From: Amborella trichopoda | Lineage: Eukaryota; Streptophyta; Magnoliopsida; Amborellales; Amborellaceae | Direction of reading: 5' to 3' | DNA length: 64,000 nt | Assembly (NCBI RefSeq): GCF_000471905.2 | Contig: NW_006496103.1 | Coordinates: forward strand, 1,570,074 to 1,634,073 | Shown here: positions 11,839 through 22,897 of the stretch, piece after piece | How positions within the stretch are numbered: position 1 is the first letter of the stretch | Layout of the letters: the number at the start of each line of letters is the position of its first letter | Translations under genes and position numbers: made by a program | Notes under the pieces: generated by a model | The model's database searches: none | Told to the model about the DNA's origin: nothing | The model's input: the letters and a program-made list of their open reading frames with translations, nothing else

Positions 11839-14800
11839 CTACACAATAAAGGAATCAAAATCAGAACAAGGTTTTGATATATACCATCGGATATGCAATA
11901 CTGAAAAATATAATTATTGGATGAATGTGAGACATATTATAGGTGTAGCAACAAGAAAATTTTGATTAAACAAGTGCTGGCATCTTTATGCCACAAGCCT
12001 AGGACTCCATAAAAGTAGGATGTATAGGCAATACAAAAGCAGGAAAGTGAAAAGCTATATAATTAAAGTGAACTAATCACCCACACAGTAGCATTCCATG
12101 ATAAATTTTTCGGATTTTAGATCCTAAGTCAAACAAATAGATGGAAGAGAACATCCATTATATTTCAAATCAACAAGTTTACCAACACTAGCAAAGTCCA
12201 CAAACAAACTAACAAACAAAGAAAAATGTCACCCAGATAAAAAATCAAATATGAACAGAAAAAATGGTTTCTACATGTAGTAACAATTCGAGATACTCCA
12301 ATCACAGAAACAAGTTTTGAAGTACGGTTAAATCATCTTGGAACACAACAATATAAATTGAGAAGTGCATTTTCTTAAGAAATTGTGCATTTACTAAACA
12401 AATGGTTACTAAACTAGCAACATTACAGTGATGTTCAATAGCATGATGAATTCAACAGATGATACATTGGACTAGCCTTGAAGGAAGTGATTCAAAAGTA
12501 ACATAAGGTATGAGTACAACACAACATTTCACGCAACACAAGGACAAGATGTGACAATGTTTTTTCCTAGGTTGCACCATATCTAAAACAAAATAAAATT
12601 GATTTTAAAGCTATTCCATCCCAGTAAATAGTTACAATCTCATGTACCTCAGTTTTATTCACCTGCAAAGCAGTTACATATTTCGTATCAAAGTATTAAG
12701 CAATAGCTGAATAAGGTCGGTGGCAATTAGGAAGCTTACAATTAAAAATCATGAGGAACCTTTTTTATTATTAAAAAAGTCAAGAGGAGCCTTAAAAGAG
12801 AGCAATCTGGAAAGTTAGATATGGAATGCTTCTGAACTTTTGATCAATGCACAGAAAACAGAAAAGCAGTTCAAACTAGAAATTTTGGTACAACTACCAA
12901 TTGAACCTTGAGATCATGAAGACATCATAAACATCATAAATACAAAATTTACCAATAACACATTTAATAAAAAATAGAAACAGAGAAAACATTATCATAC
13001 GAAGTTTATAAAAAAGCTAAAATCATCATATATAAGAGATAATGGGACTGACTTTATTGAAGATACAAATTTTTTATGGAGGTGCACACAGTAGGCATAA
13101 CAGGCAGTCCCGAGATGGTTTGGAGTCCAGAATGCCTAGAGGCTCCGTGCAAGGTTGTCATAATTTGCAGAAAGGAACACTAATAAATTTAAACATATAT
13201 CTAGTAAATAATACAATACTAGTAACATTAATATGAGGGAAATGACATAGTTCCTCCTCTCAATGATTTAAGGTACACTTAGACCTTTGGGTATACATAC
13301 ACCCTGTAGCCCCCTGCACTTTAAAAAGATGAGACCAATACCAACCCCCACCCCACCCAAAAAAAAAAATTTACATGTGACCAAAATATATTTTTCCTAT
13401 TCAAAAATACCAAATAGTTGTCTAGAAAATTTTCTCACCCTAACCATTACCTTGAAACGTTTTGCAGAATATCTTGCCGGGAAAAATAAAATAAAATACA
13501 AATGACCTCTCCCAAACGCCAAATTCACAAGAAAATGAAAGGGGGTGTGTCATAACATGTAATGCCGTCTCCCTTTGATTCTCTCTCCTATTCTGGCATT
13601 GGCTCAAAAAGCAGTCCGCCAGCGCCTAGGCAAGATGGGGGGGCAGGTGTAGGTGGGCACCCAGGGGGCTGCACCCGACTAGGTGAAAAATACCCATCGA
13701 GTGGGGTATTTTTGGTCTTTTCTTTGTTTGGATTATAAAAAATGCATAAATATGAACTTTTTATACAAAAATTTGTACCTAAAACAGGGTTACTAGACAA
13801 CATTTGCCCCCTTTTGAACTTGGGTGGCCTAGACCCCACCCCACCGCCTAGGCGTTGCCTGGCGTGTTTTGGAACACTGGATTCTGGCCATTTCCCCCCA
13901 GAATAGTAAGTCAATAGATTTTTAATTTTGGTGAAATCTAGGGCTCTTGTTCACAAAGGTGATCTCTGTGAAGTTTCCCAGGAGAAATTTTATTCTTGTT
14001 CTCATCAAAAAATCAAGAAATTTGCCTTGTATGCTCCTCTTTTTCATTTTATTTTGATCCACAAACAAGGTGATGGAGCATGTTTTTCTTCTCAAAATAG
14101 TCTGTCTCTCTCGTTCTCTCTAAATGCATTCTCTCTCTATAAAAGTAAATTTATTGTCTTCTTTATATTCTCTCCATATTTCATTCTCTATCCATGTAAA
14201 ATCTTTCCCCTTGCTAGTTCTTTCTTTCCCTTTGTCTTTGTTTTTGTCTCTATGGCTATATTGGAGTAAAGATGTTTTGTAGAGGTAGGACAATTATAAA
14301 ACAAAAGGTTGGCACTACTCTTGTTGCCTTAATGCCCATTATTTGACATCAATCAATGACTATACTTATCTTCTCACTTTTCAGGCAAATGTGGGGAAAT
14401 TCCATCCACTTTTCCAGCGACTTCCATCCAACCCTAATCCCAACTATTTGGAGTCGGCTAAATGAATCATGTTCTACCATTTCACTCTATCAAGGGCCAT
14501 ACCCTCAATCAGACCATAGGTCATCATATATTTTCTCACTACTTCCATCAATATCCTTTGGGGTCTTCCAATTGCCCTCTTAGAGCCTTCCACTTGAACC
14601 AAGTCATCCCTCCTAACCAGTGTTGTTCTCAGTCGACGCAACACATGGCCAGACCACTAAAGTCTACTTTCCCTCATTTTATCACCTATTGGAGCTACCT
14701 CTAAGTTCCTCGAATGCATTCATTTTGAATTCTATCCTTCCTTGTCTTGCCACTCATCCATCTCAACATCTTCATCTCAACTACACTTATTTTATAGATA

Positions 14801-17800
14801 TATTGTTTCTTACCCGCCCAACATTTCGTCCCATAAAGCATGTTGGTCAGCTGTCCTCTAGAACTTCCCTTTCAGTTTCATTGGTATGCGATGATCACAT
14901 AAGACTCCAGAAGTACATCTCCAAAAGAGAAAGGATTGAAGATTGTTGCATTTGACGACACGGCTCATTACATTTCCCTATGAATTTCCCCGCATTTGCG
15001 TAAGAGAAGACTGGGTTTTTACCCAGCAAGATATCCTGACCAAACTTTTCAATGGATAGGATTACAAAGAAAATCCCAATCAACTCTTTGGACAATTATT
15101 TTTAAAAAAGAAAGGGATATTTTGTAAGTAGAATATGTAAAGAGACAGGGAGGGGGGTCTAAGTGGAACATGAATTACTGAGAGGAGGCTTATGTCAATT
15201 TCCCTTAATATAGTTATTTATTATCTCTGTACTATATCGCACACATCAGTCACCATATAAATGGTATTTCCATTGGATAGGCCAGTGGTCAGATTTGAAT
15301 TTGGGATGAAAAAGGGTAAGACAGCGTGGCTTGGTTTTTGGGACAAACATCAAAGTTTCAAACCCTTCACCTCTCTCACACAAATGGGACATCATACCAT
15401 TGGGACGAAAGCATTATCACTTCTATATGTTACAACATTGACAGTACAATCCAATATAAGTTCCTAATTCCATAGAAATCCAGTCTCATAATTCAAGGTA
15501 TAAAATAACTTAAAAATAATGTACTCGTACAAATATAGATCCAACCTAATTAATATATTTTAAGCTATAAATTGCGAACAAAACCTATTAATAGTGATAG
15601 TTACACATACAATGTTCTCTACAAGACTACAACTCGAACTATTATTTCAATGTTCTTTATTCTGAAGAATCCTAGGAAAATCAGAAACCTAATAGAGAAT
15701 TGAGGAATGACATATTTGATGTGTACAAGTGTCAGAAGAATCTCATTTCAGGAGTCTTCATTGTGAAACAATGCAGGAGAGTCTTAGAAGAATCTGGGTG
15801 ACCACCTGTGTCAATGTTCACACATGTACTTACCCAGCTAGATGAATCCGGTAAAATAGGTGGCACTATAGGGAAATACACTGCTCCCCATTACTAATCA
15901 TCTTATTCTATAATCTGTCCATTATAGAATTTCCTAACAACAAGTTGAGAGGAACAAATGCCAGAAAGCCATGAGAAGCAACCAATAATATTGCACATAT
16001 GGTAGTAATGAATACATACGGACTTCAAACGTAACTCCTAAAATATGCCCACGTAGTTTAAAACTATTCGAAAATTTTCTCTATACGATACTTATCAAAA
16101 AAGCATCTCTACAAGGACTAACCATACCTTCTTGTGAATCTCATCCTGCAGAAAGGTAGCTAAAGCCAACTGTACATATACACTTTCTTCAGCAATAACA
16201 TTTGAGGCAAACGTTGTTAAATGTTCATTACAGAAAATTATTTCAATTGTGTTTTCATGTGAACCACATGCTTAAAACTCAAAAAATTGCCACTATAGCA
16301 ATTCACTATGCTGCCAAACAACATCACACCTTAAAAAACCTCCAGTGACACACATCAAGTGCAGAAAGCATCTAAACTTGTTTTATATTAAAGAGCCATT
16401 TGAATACTCAATACTGACATTACCCCACCTTTGTTTAGAAAACATGGAGGAGTAAAACAATGAAATCATGCATCCCTCACCAATGCATTATTACACGTGA
16501 ACACGGACTTACACAGGATGCTAAGGCACATCTATTAGATATCTCTTAAGGCAGGGTAGTACACGACATCATTTGGTTATCAATGTTTCAAAGGATAATA
16601 AAATCCTTATACTCAATACTTGAACCCATATGTTTTCTATGCTCACTACAGGGTTAACCCAATACCTATTGTGATTTGCTACCCTTGAAAACATACTAAA
16701 CTTGACATAAAACATACTAAACGTAACATAGTCACTTTCTTGAGCATCAGGATTCGATGGAAGAGATAAAATGTTTCCAGTGAATGTTGCCAACGATAAA
16801 ATGTTTCCAGTGAATGTTTATCAAAAGAAAAGGATATTCTCTGCATTTCCTTGGTTAGCAGTCCAGCTGTACCCAATGAGGATAGCATTCACTAATCGTC
16901 CAAATTTCCCAGATATAAACTATTCTTACTATGACCCTCAGAATCTCTCAGGCTCTTTTCAGAAGAATAGAAAGACAATGACATCACGAAACACATACAA
17001 CCTTTTTTCATCTTATAAAAGCAATTTATTCAAGTGAAAGAATGAATTCACTCAATCACAAGTTCTAATGATTTTCCATTTAAATGCATTTGCATGGTTC
17101 ATTTGATAGATAGAGGATAGAACCAAAAGCAACTTACCTTGGCCATTGTCATTTGCCCTCAAGACCAAAAATACATATTTGAGAAGTGGGATGAGAGTTA
17201 AAGAGTATATAATCAGTGAAAGAGCTCCTATCACATCTTCTGGGTCATTTATTCCATGAGGAAAGGTGCTGTAAAATACATACAAAGGAGAAGTGCCCAA
17301 GTCCCCATAGACCACCCCAAGGCTCTGGAATGCAAGGCGCAGAACAAATATAGTTGAAAATTTCTGCAAAAGAAACCACATAAGTCAGTACTAAATTGCT
17401 GTTAACATATTGCACAATCCAGCCAAACCCCTCGAGATGTAAAGGTAATGCACAATCCAGCCAAACCCCACAAGATGTACAGGAAACGAAAGATCTACTC
17501 TATGCCTATACAAGGAGACTTGAGTTTGGATAAGAACCAACCATGAAAAACATAGAATAGTTGTGGAAACCTTAAAGAAGCCAATTCTCTCTTTTTTTTC
17601 TAATAAGAAAAGTAGCCATGTTGGAAGTCCCAGACTAAGCTTTAATTAGACCTTCAAATGTTTTCCCCTCTCTCTCTCTCNNNNNNNNNNNNNNNNNNNN
17701 NNNNNNNNNNNNNNNNNNNNNNNNNNNNNNNNNNNNNNNNNNNNNNNNNNNNNNNNNNNNNNNNNNNNNNNNNNNNNNNNNNNNNNNNNNNNNNNNNNNG

Positions 17801-17900
17801 TACGTAACGTAAGACGACTACTCTCTTTTCTTTTACTTAAGTAAAGTAAGACGACTAGTGTAGTACGTACGACTACGTACTATTATACTACTACTATTCC

Positions 17901-17946
<46 letters not shown>

Positions 17947-18553
17947 ACGCACACCCACCATTTAGCAATCTTGACAGCCTAACACACACACCATTTAGCA
18001 ATCTTGACAGCCTATGTATAAGCCAAATCACAAGTCAACTGCCAGAGAAATTTACATGGTTCTGTAGAAACTCTGTTCATTTGAAAAGAGCTTCTAAGAA
18101 ATAACTTCACTTGTAATCAGCTTTACACATGTTATCATAATACAATACTCCATATTAGGAACCCTTTGTAACAATGAAGAGCATAGTGTCTTAAGAGACA
18201 ACCACCATGAAATTCACCAATCTTTCCATTCCAGTAATCGATTTCAGCAGATGAACTAAATAGAAAGTAAACAACCCCAAATCTGTTTCAACATATGATT
18301 ACGCCATATCCCTTAAGTGAAGCAAAATAAAAGAAAGGTGGATTCATACAAGCAAGAGACGAAGTGGGGACCTGAAAAATTTTACATAACTTCACTAAGG
18401 TTGGTTGTATGTAGAGAAATTGAGCTCTCTCACCTTCTCCCTGTACATGCTCCGAAGCCGACCAGCCTCTTCATCCATGGGCTGGTCGAGATTTTGATCG
18501 AGAACCCACATGCTCCCCTTATCGCTACCTTCATTCTCAATGGACGGATCCAT
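11593..18553 (-). CDS. KUP/HAK/KT potassium transporter, POT9/10/11-like: exons 1-3 of an incomplete gene
   Basis: Membrane potassium uptake protein of the plant KUP/HAK/KT family. Exons 18553-18434, 17363-17138 and 11838-11593 join with GT/AG borders and consistent phase (120, 226 and 246 nt) to encode residues 1-197 of an expected ~770-790. Residues 15-40 read like the N-terminus I recall for POT9/POT10 ([18 protein letters not shown]...MYREK). Residues 56-69 are the family motif [14 protein letters not shown]. Residues 188-197 are [10 protein letters not shown], at the end of transmembrane segment 3. Three membrane segments are visible (about 42-62, 82-107, 172-190). No stop or frame break occurs in the three exons and all splice sites are canonical, so this part looks intact. 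Exon 4 onward is absent from 1-11592. Intron 3 is filled by the copia element, so the rest should lie left of the window unless the gene is truncated. The POT9/10/11 subgroup is from memory of the Arabidopsis proteins. Confidence 0.9.
13597..13879. mobile_element. Small non-autonomous hAT-type element (MITE)
   Basis: The right end read inward is CAGTGTTCCAAAACACGCC followed by AACGCCTAGGCGG. The left end is CATTGGCTCAAAAAGC followed by GCCAGCGCCTAGG, so the two ends form an imperfect inverted repeat. The 8-bp flanks TATTCTGG (13589-13596) and GATTCTGG (13880-13887) match at 7 of 8 positions, the hAT target size. Length is 283 bp with no coding content. Confidence 0.75.
14395..14880 (-). mobile_element. 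RTE-type LINE, 3'-terminal fragment
   Basis: Read on the minus strand it encodes the C-terminal tail of plant RTE reverse transcriptases ([12 protein letters not shown], then [18 protein letters not shown]) and ends with the CAAATAGTTGGGATTAGGG-type tail that these elements carry. The frame is interrupted after about 60 residues. The reverse transcriptase core is absent. It lies in transporter intron 2, sense to the gene. Confidence 0.85.
17138..17363 (-). CDS. Potassium transporter exon 2 (residues 41-115)
   Basis: The acceptor TTTTGCAG ends at 17364. The exon opens with KFSTIF and contains the pore-region motif [14 protein letters not shown] and the second membrane segment (...[18 protein letters not shown]). 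It ends in NDNGQG at 17138 with donor GTAAGTT, splitting the first glycine codon of GG. Confidence 0.93.
17412..17487. repeat. Tandem duplication, 38 bp x 2
   Basis: GCACAATCCAGCCAAACCCC begins at 17412 and again at 17450. The two 38-bp units differ at a few positions. Confidence 0.9.
17681..17799. other. Assembly gap (119 N)
   Basis: A run of N preceded by a CT dinucleotide tract. It lies in transporter intron 1. Confidence 1.
17900..17943. repeat. (CT)n microsatellite
   Basis: About 22 CT units in a row. A second CT tract stops at the left edge of the gap (17669-17680), so the gap probably lies within or beside a longer CT array. Confidence 0.95.
17946..18013. repeat. Tandem duplication, ~33 bp x 2
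   Basis: CCATTTAGCAATCTTGACAG occurs twice, 33 bp apart, each preceded by a CA-rich stretch. Confidence 0.9.
18434..18553 (-). CDS. Potassium transporter exon 1 (residues 1-40)
   Basis: The ATG at 18553 is chosen because [16 protein letters not shown] matches the spacing of family N-termini before MW. An in-frame ATG at 18613 would add 20 residues ([20 protein letters not shown]) not expected in the family. The exon ends AAG at 18434, followed by the donor GTGAGAG, in phase 0. Confidence 0.88.
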
Positions 18554-20040
18554 CGAATTCCCAGTTGACAATTTCTTGGTTTCGTCAAAATCAATGAACC
18601 ACCATTCATCCACCGGCCAAAAATGATCACACTTTGTCGGAAAAATGCCTCAAAGCCAAGCAGAAAAGGGACCCCATAAAAGCCCGCCGAATTGACGATA
18701 CACCTGCTTTTCTCTAATTCTCTTTCTATGGGACCTTTTTCTCTTTCTGCTGTGGAGAATGAGTTTGTTCTGTTTAATCAACAGAGATATGGTGAAATGG
18801 TGTATCAGTCCAGCGCTCTCTGAGGAACTGATGAACCCCAAAAGTAAACTAACTGAAAGAATGGCTTCGGTGAAAAGAGGAGCCTGATAATCAGCATCCT
18901 ATAACCCACTCCACCGCATAAATTGTGGAGAGAGAGAGGAGAGGAAAAAAAAAATGAAGAGAAATGAAGGGTAAGGCCTACCACTACCGAACAAACGAAG
19001 CTCTGAGTACCATCCTCACCACAAAATCACGTTTTTACTGCACAGCGACTTTGATCTCGATGTCGGGCGCCCTCCATCAATTCTTCACTTCTTTAATTTT
19101 AATGGCCAGACCTCTCTCTCTCATCAATTTTAAAATGGGTCTCACCTCCCCCGTCTCTCTCTGAGTCTGTCTGAAAGTGGGGTTCCCATAATCAATTATT
19201 AAATGGGCATTCATCTTTCACTTTCTCTCTCTAATCAATTCCTGAAAATGGGTAATACTCCTCTCTCATAAAGGACTCTCTCTCTAATCAATTCCAAAAA
19301 ATGGGTAATACTCTCTCACAAAGTGGCATATTCCCCCGTCTCTGTCAAACTCGCTCTCTCTCATGGAAGCCACCTCATAAACGTGATTTGAATGGGCGGA
19401 GGAAAACCCACAAAGTAGCATTTACCGTACAATTTTTTAACCCTTTTCACATCCCATCTTCGTGAATGGAGAGCTAATGGAAAAAGATAAAAGTTTTGGA
19501 CAGTTCTTCCCCTGTCTCTTTCCACAACCTGGTTTGAAAGGCAAATGCTGATTTCATTACTCATTAAGAAACAAAAAAACGTGTCTCCCTTTCAATGGAC
19601 CTTTTTCATCATTACCCATTTTTTCTCACATCAACACATATGCATTCTCCTCGACACATGCTGCATTTTCTCCCTCTCTTCCATGCTGCATTTTCTCCCT
19701 CTCTTCCAGACTCTCTCCACCCGTCCCATGCATTCTCTCTCTTCCCCAGCGGCTTCTGACTGATGGCCAAGGCTGGCGCTAACCCGAATGGTATTCAAGT
19801 TCAAGATTTGGAGTCCTGGCCTATCCATCGCCACCCTATTACTTTTGGCTTTTTTATTATTATTTTGACTTTTTTTTTACCATCATACATCTTACGACCA
19901 TGAGTTTTTTTTTTTTTTTTTTTTTCTTTTTTTTTATCTTTTTCAATAATATTGCAAATGTTGTCAACATTACGACAATATGCACCTTTAGCATCTGCCT
20001 AAAGATACATGAATGTCATCATATAACCTATAACTACATC
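18554..20040 (-). promoter_or_regulatory. 5' untranslated region and promoter flank of the potassium transporter
   Basis: The sequence upstream of the start codon is pyrimidine-rich (many CTCTCT tracts at 19090-19330 and 19650-19750), a common feature of plant core promoters and leaders. It includes small tandem duplications: CTCTAATCAATTCC...GGGTAATACT (19226-19318) and TGCTGCATTTTCTCCCTCTC (19660-19705). I cannot place a TATA box or transcription start with confidence. A T-rich tract at 19900-19936 marks the far end. Confidence 0.45.
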
Positions 20041-21020
20041 ATTGTTTGCAAAACCAAGCCGGTTTGAATCGAAACCAGATGGTCAGATCGGAACCGCCAT
20101 GATTTCGACTCCAGTTATGGCCGGTTTAGAGGTACTAGTAGCCTAGTGTATACTCTGAAAAAATTTCTGGCCCAAAAACGACTTGTTAGAGGTCGAACCT
20201 GTAGTTTTTAAGTGCAACTGGCCGGTTTTATACTAACAGCGCTGGTTAGACGATATAACGATCATTTTTACGAAATATTGGTAATGTACCCATTACGGTT
20301 GTTATTTCAAAATCGAAGCAGTTATTTCTAATAGGCATTCTTGAATCCAAATTTTCACTTTTTTTTATCTGTTTTTGTGCCTTTTCTTGGCCATTTTTCG
20401 TGGTTTATTGCCGTAAATCACTATATATAATGTATAAAACAAGAAATTTGGATTGAAACATCGAAGAAAAAAGAGTTTCTTGGATCAAAATGGCGGATTT
20501 TTTAGGTTTTTGAAAATTTCCACCATTATTTCAATAATTTCTTCATTACCTAATGGTTCTTGAAGAAATTTGGTGATTTTGATAGATAATTGAATTATCC
20601 ATCAGATTTTATGTTTCAATTTGTTCATAAAACCAAATATTATAGGTTGATTTTGGCCCGAAATGCTGCTGCTCAAAGAACTTGTATTCGATCAACAAAC
20701 ACATATTTTTGATATATTTATTGGTCATTTTTTATTAAATTGACTTGTGGATTTTTATGATCAATGCTTGATCTCTCAAATAAAATAGGTATGTCTATTT
20801 ATGATTAATTAAATGTTTTTATATGAATGCTTTCGTTGCATCATATCATGAAAATTTCATATATCTTGAATTTCTGCCTTTTTTTCAATTAAATTAAAAA
20901 TGACGAATATTTTTTGATGAGATTTGGTGCGTTTGAAAGATGATCGAAGCCTTTACAATGCATGTATGTTTATTTGTTCAATTATCCAAACATCAAGAGT
21001 CGTTTCTTGCTCGAAATGTT
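20041..21020. repeat. Degenerate repeat region, unassigned
   Basis: GGCCGGTTT/GGAACCG-type words (20055-20240) resemble those at 21640-21720 and 34790-34920, as in the subterminal parts of non-autonomous hAT elements. No paired ends or target duplication could be fixed. The remainder is AT-rich and without coding potential. Confidence 0.35.
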
Positions 21021-22117
21021 GCTTGATTTTTGGGGTTTTTGAAAAATTGATTTTTCTAAAAAAAATATTTTGTTTAATAAAATTATGTTTTTGGATGAAT
21101 GTGGGAAGTGTTTTTCTATTTTGCTTAATAAAATTATTTTTAATAGAATTATGATTTTTTAATCAAATTACATTTTTTGATGAATATGGGAAATGTTTTT
21201 CTATTTTGCTTACTAAAATTATTTTTAATAGACTTATGATTTTTTAATAAAATTACGTTTTTTGATGAATATGGGAAGTGTTTTTCTGTTTTGCTTAATA
21301 AAATTATTCTTTTTTATAAAATTATTCTTTTTTATAAAATTATTCTTTTTATAAAATTATTTTTTTGATGAAATTGATTCTTCTTTTTGATAAGTGCATG
21401 ATAATGTCGCTCGATTTTTTTTAATTATGTTTTTTTAAGTGCATGATATAGTTATATCTGTAATTATGTTTTTTTAAGTGCATGTAAAAATTTTGGTTGC
21501 CTTATGTTCAATGAAACATTACACCATCATCTTGTATGTACTTGGTTCTTCTCTTTTTTTCTTCTTTTTTTTCTTTTTTTGTTTTTTTTTTGTTTTTTCT
21601 ATCAAGGTTTTTGGAATGTTACGGAAATAGTCTTTAAAAGATTAGCCGATTTTTAAAAAATCGGCCAACTAACTCAGGATCAATCACTGGCCGATCCCAA
21701 TCTGGCCCGATTCCATAGAGCGAGAGAGAGAGAGAGTTTTACAAAAGTGATCTTAATTTCAAATTATCTCTCACATTTTGAGAAATTGATTTTTCTAAGA
21801 AAAATCATTTTGCTTAGTAAAATTATGTTTTTTTATCAATATGGGAAGATTTTTCTATATTGCTTAATAAAATTATCTTTTAAATAAAATTATTTTTTAA
21901 AATAAAAAATTATGTTTTTTGATGAATATGAGAACTGTTTTTCTATTTTGCATAACAAAATTATGATTTTTTGATAAAATTATGTTTTTTTAATTTTGAT
22001 GAATATGGGAATTGGTTTTCCATTTTACTTAATAAAATTAGTTTTTCATAAAATTATAATTTTTTAATAAAATTATGTTTTATGATAAATATGGGAAGTG
22101 TTTTTCTATTTTGCATA
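21021..22117. repeat. 85-bp AT-rich minisatellite in two blocks
   Basis: The word GATGAATATGGGAA recurs at about 21094, 21179, 21264 and again at 21836, 21921, 21999 and 22084, a period of ~85 bp. Between the blocks (about 21380-21775) lies a different sequence with an AGCCGATTTTT...AAAAATCGGC inverted pair and a GA run, which looks like a later insertion. The second block joins directly to an RTE LINE tail. Confidence 0.8.
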
Positions 22118-22551
22118 CCAATGAGGCTGAAGGGCAAGTTCTATAGGACAACGGTGAGACCAGCTTTGCTCTATGGGGCGGAATGTTGGGCGAACAAAAA
22201 ACAATATATCTATAGAACGAGTGTAGCGGAGATTAGGATAATGAAATGGATAAGTGGCAAGACAATAAATGATAGAATTCGAAATGAATTTATTTGAAAG
22301 AATTTAGATGTGGCACCAATAGGTATCGACCAAGTACATCACCTGTTAGGAAGTGAGAGTTAGTTCAAGTGGAAAGACTGAAAAGGGCAAGGGGTAGGCT
22401 CAAAATGACATGGTTGGAAGTAATTCGAAAAGATATTGAGACTTGTAGCCTCACTGAGGATATGACATTTAATAGAACAGAATGGAAAACTAGAATTCAT
22501 GTAACCGATCCCAATTAATTTGAAAAATGTTTAAATGATGATGATGACGAC
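22118..22551 (+). mobile_element. RTE-type LINE, 3'-terminal fragment
   Basis: It encodes LKGKFYRTTVRPALLYGAEC, then RIMKWISGKTINDRIRNEFI, followed by an RG(R)LKMTWLEVIRKD-like stretch and DMTFNRTEWKTRIHVTDPN. This is the C-terminal tail of RTE reverse transcriptases. It ends in a short (ATG)n run, the usual RTE 3' microsatellite. There is one stop after the first 71 codons; the core domains are missing. Confidence 0.88.
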
Positions 22552-22793
22552 CCAAACACGAGATCAAGTATATCCGAAGTCTAGTTGAAAACATTGCCAG
22601 CCCTATTAATGGGCACAGGCAGGCCTGACTCTAAAAATAAATAGGGCTTCACACACAAACGTAGCTACGATTAATGTAGTCCGGCTTTGCCCTCTTTATT
22701 TATTTTTTTCTTTTTCTGTTTCCCTCCTCGGGGGCTGGGATGGGATGGCCAATCAAGACAAGGACCCGACCCGTTGCCACCCTTACTTATTAG

Positions 22794-22897
22794 ACACTAA
22801 CCCTCTCTCTATATTAACTAGAATTGACTTCGTAAGCAGTTGAACACACTAACCCTCTCTCTATATTAACTAGAATTGACTTCGTAAGTAGTTGAAC
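22794..22897. repeat. Tandem duplication, 52 bp x 2
   Basis: ACACTAACCCTCTCTCTATA starts at 22794 and at 22846. The two 52-bp units differ at about one base, so the duplication is recent. Confidence 0.95.

Larger units (their letters stand above)
11839..17137 (-). other. Intron 2 of the potassium transporter
   Basis: A 5.3-kb intron with GT/AG borders. It holds a small hAT-type MITE (13597-13879) and an RTE LINE tail (~14395-14880). From 11839 to 13590 and from 14900 to 17137 I see only AT-rich unique-looking sequence without recognisable coding potential. Near 16735-16820 a short sequence containing AAAATGTTTCCAGTGAATG occurs twice in tandem. Confidence 0.8.
17364..18433 (-). other. Intron 1 of the potassium transporter (contains a gap)
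   Basis: A 1.07-kb intron including 119 unknown bases. Next to the gap are CT runs, an odd GTAC/CGAC-rich stretch (17800-17895) and two small tandem duplications. No coding content. Confidence 0.8.

Noticed and set aside
13588-13914. 108-codon minus-strand frame rich in Pro and Gly
   Set aside because: It covers the small hAT-type MITE and its flanks exactly; not a gene.
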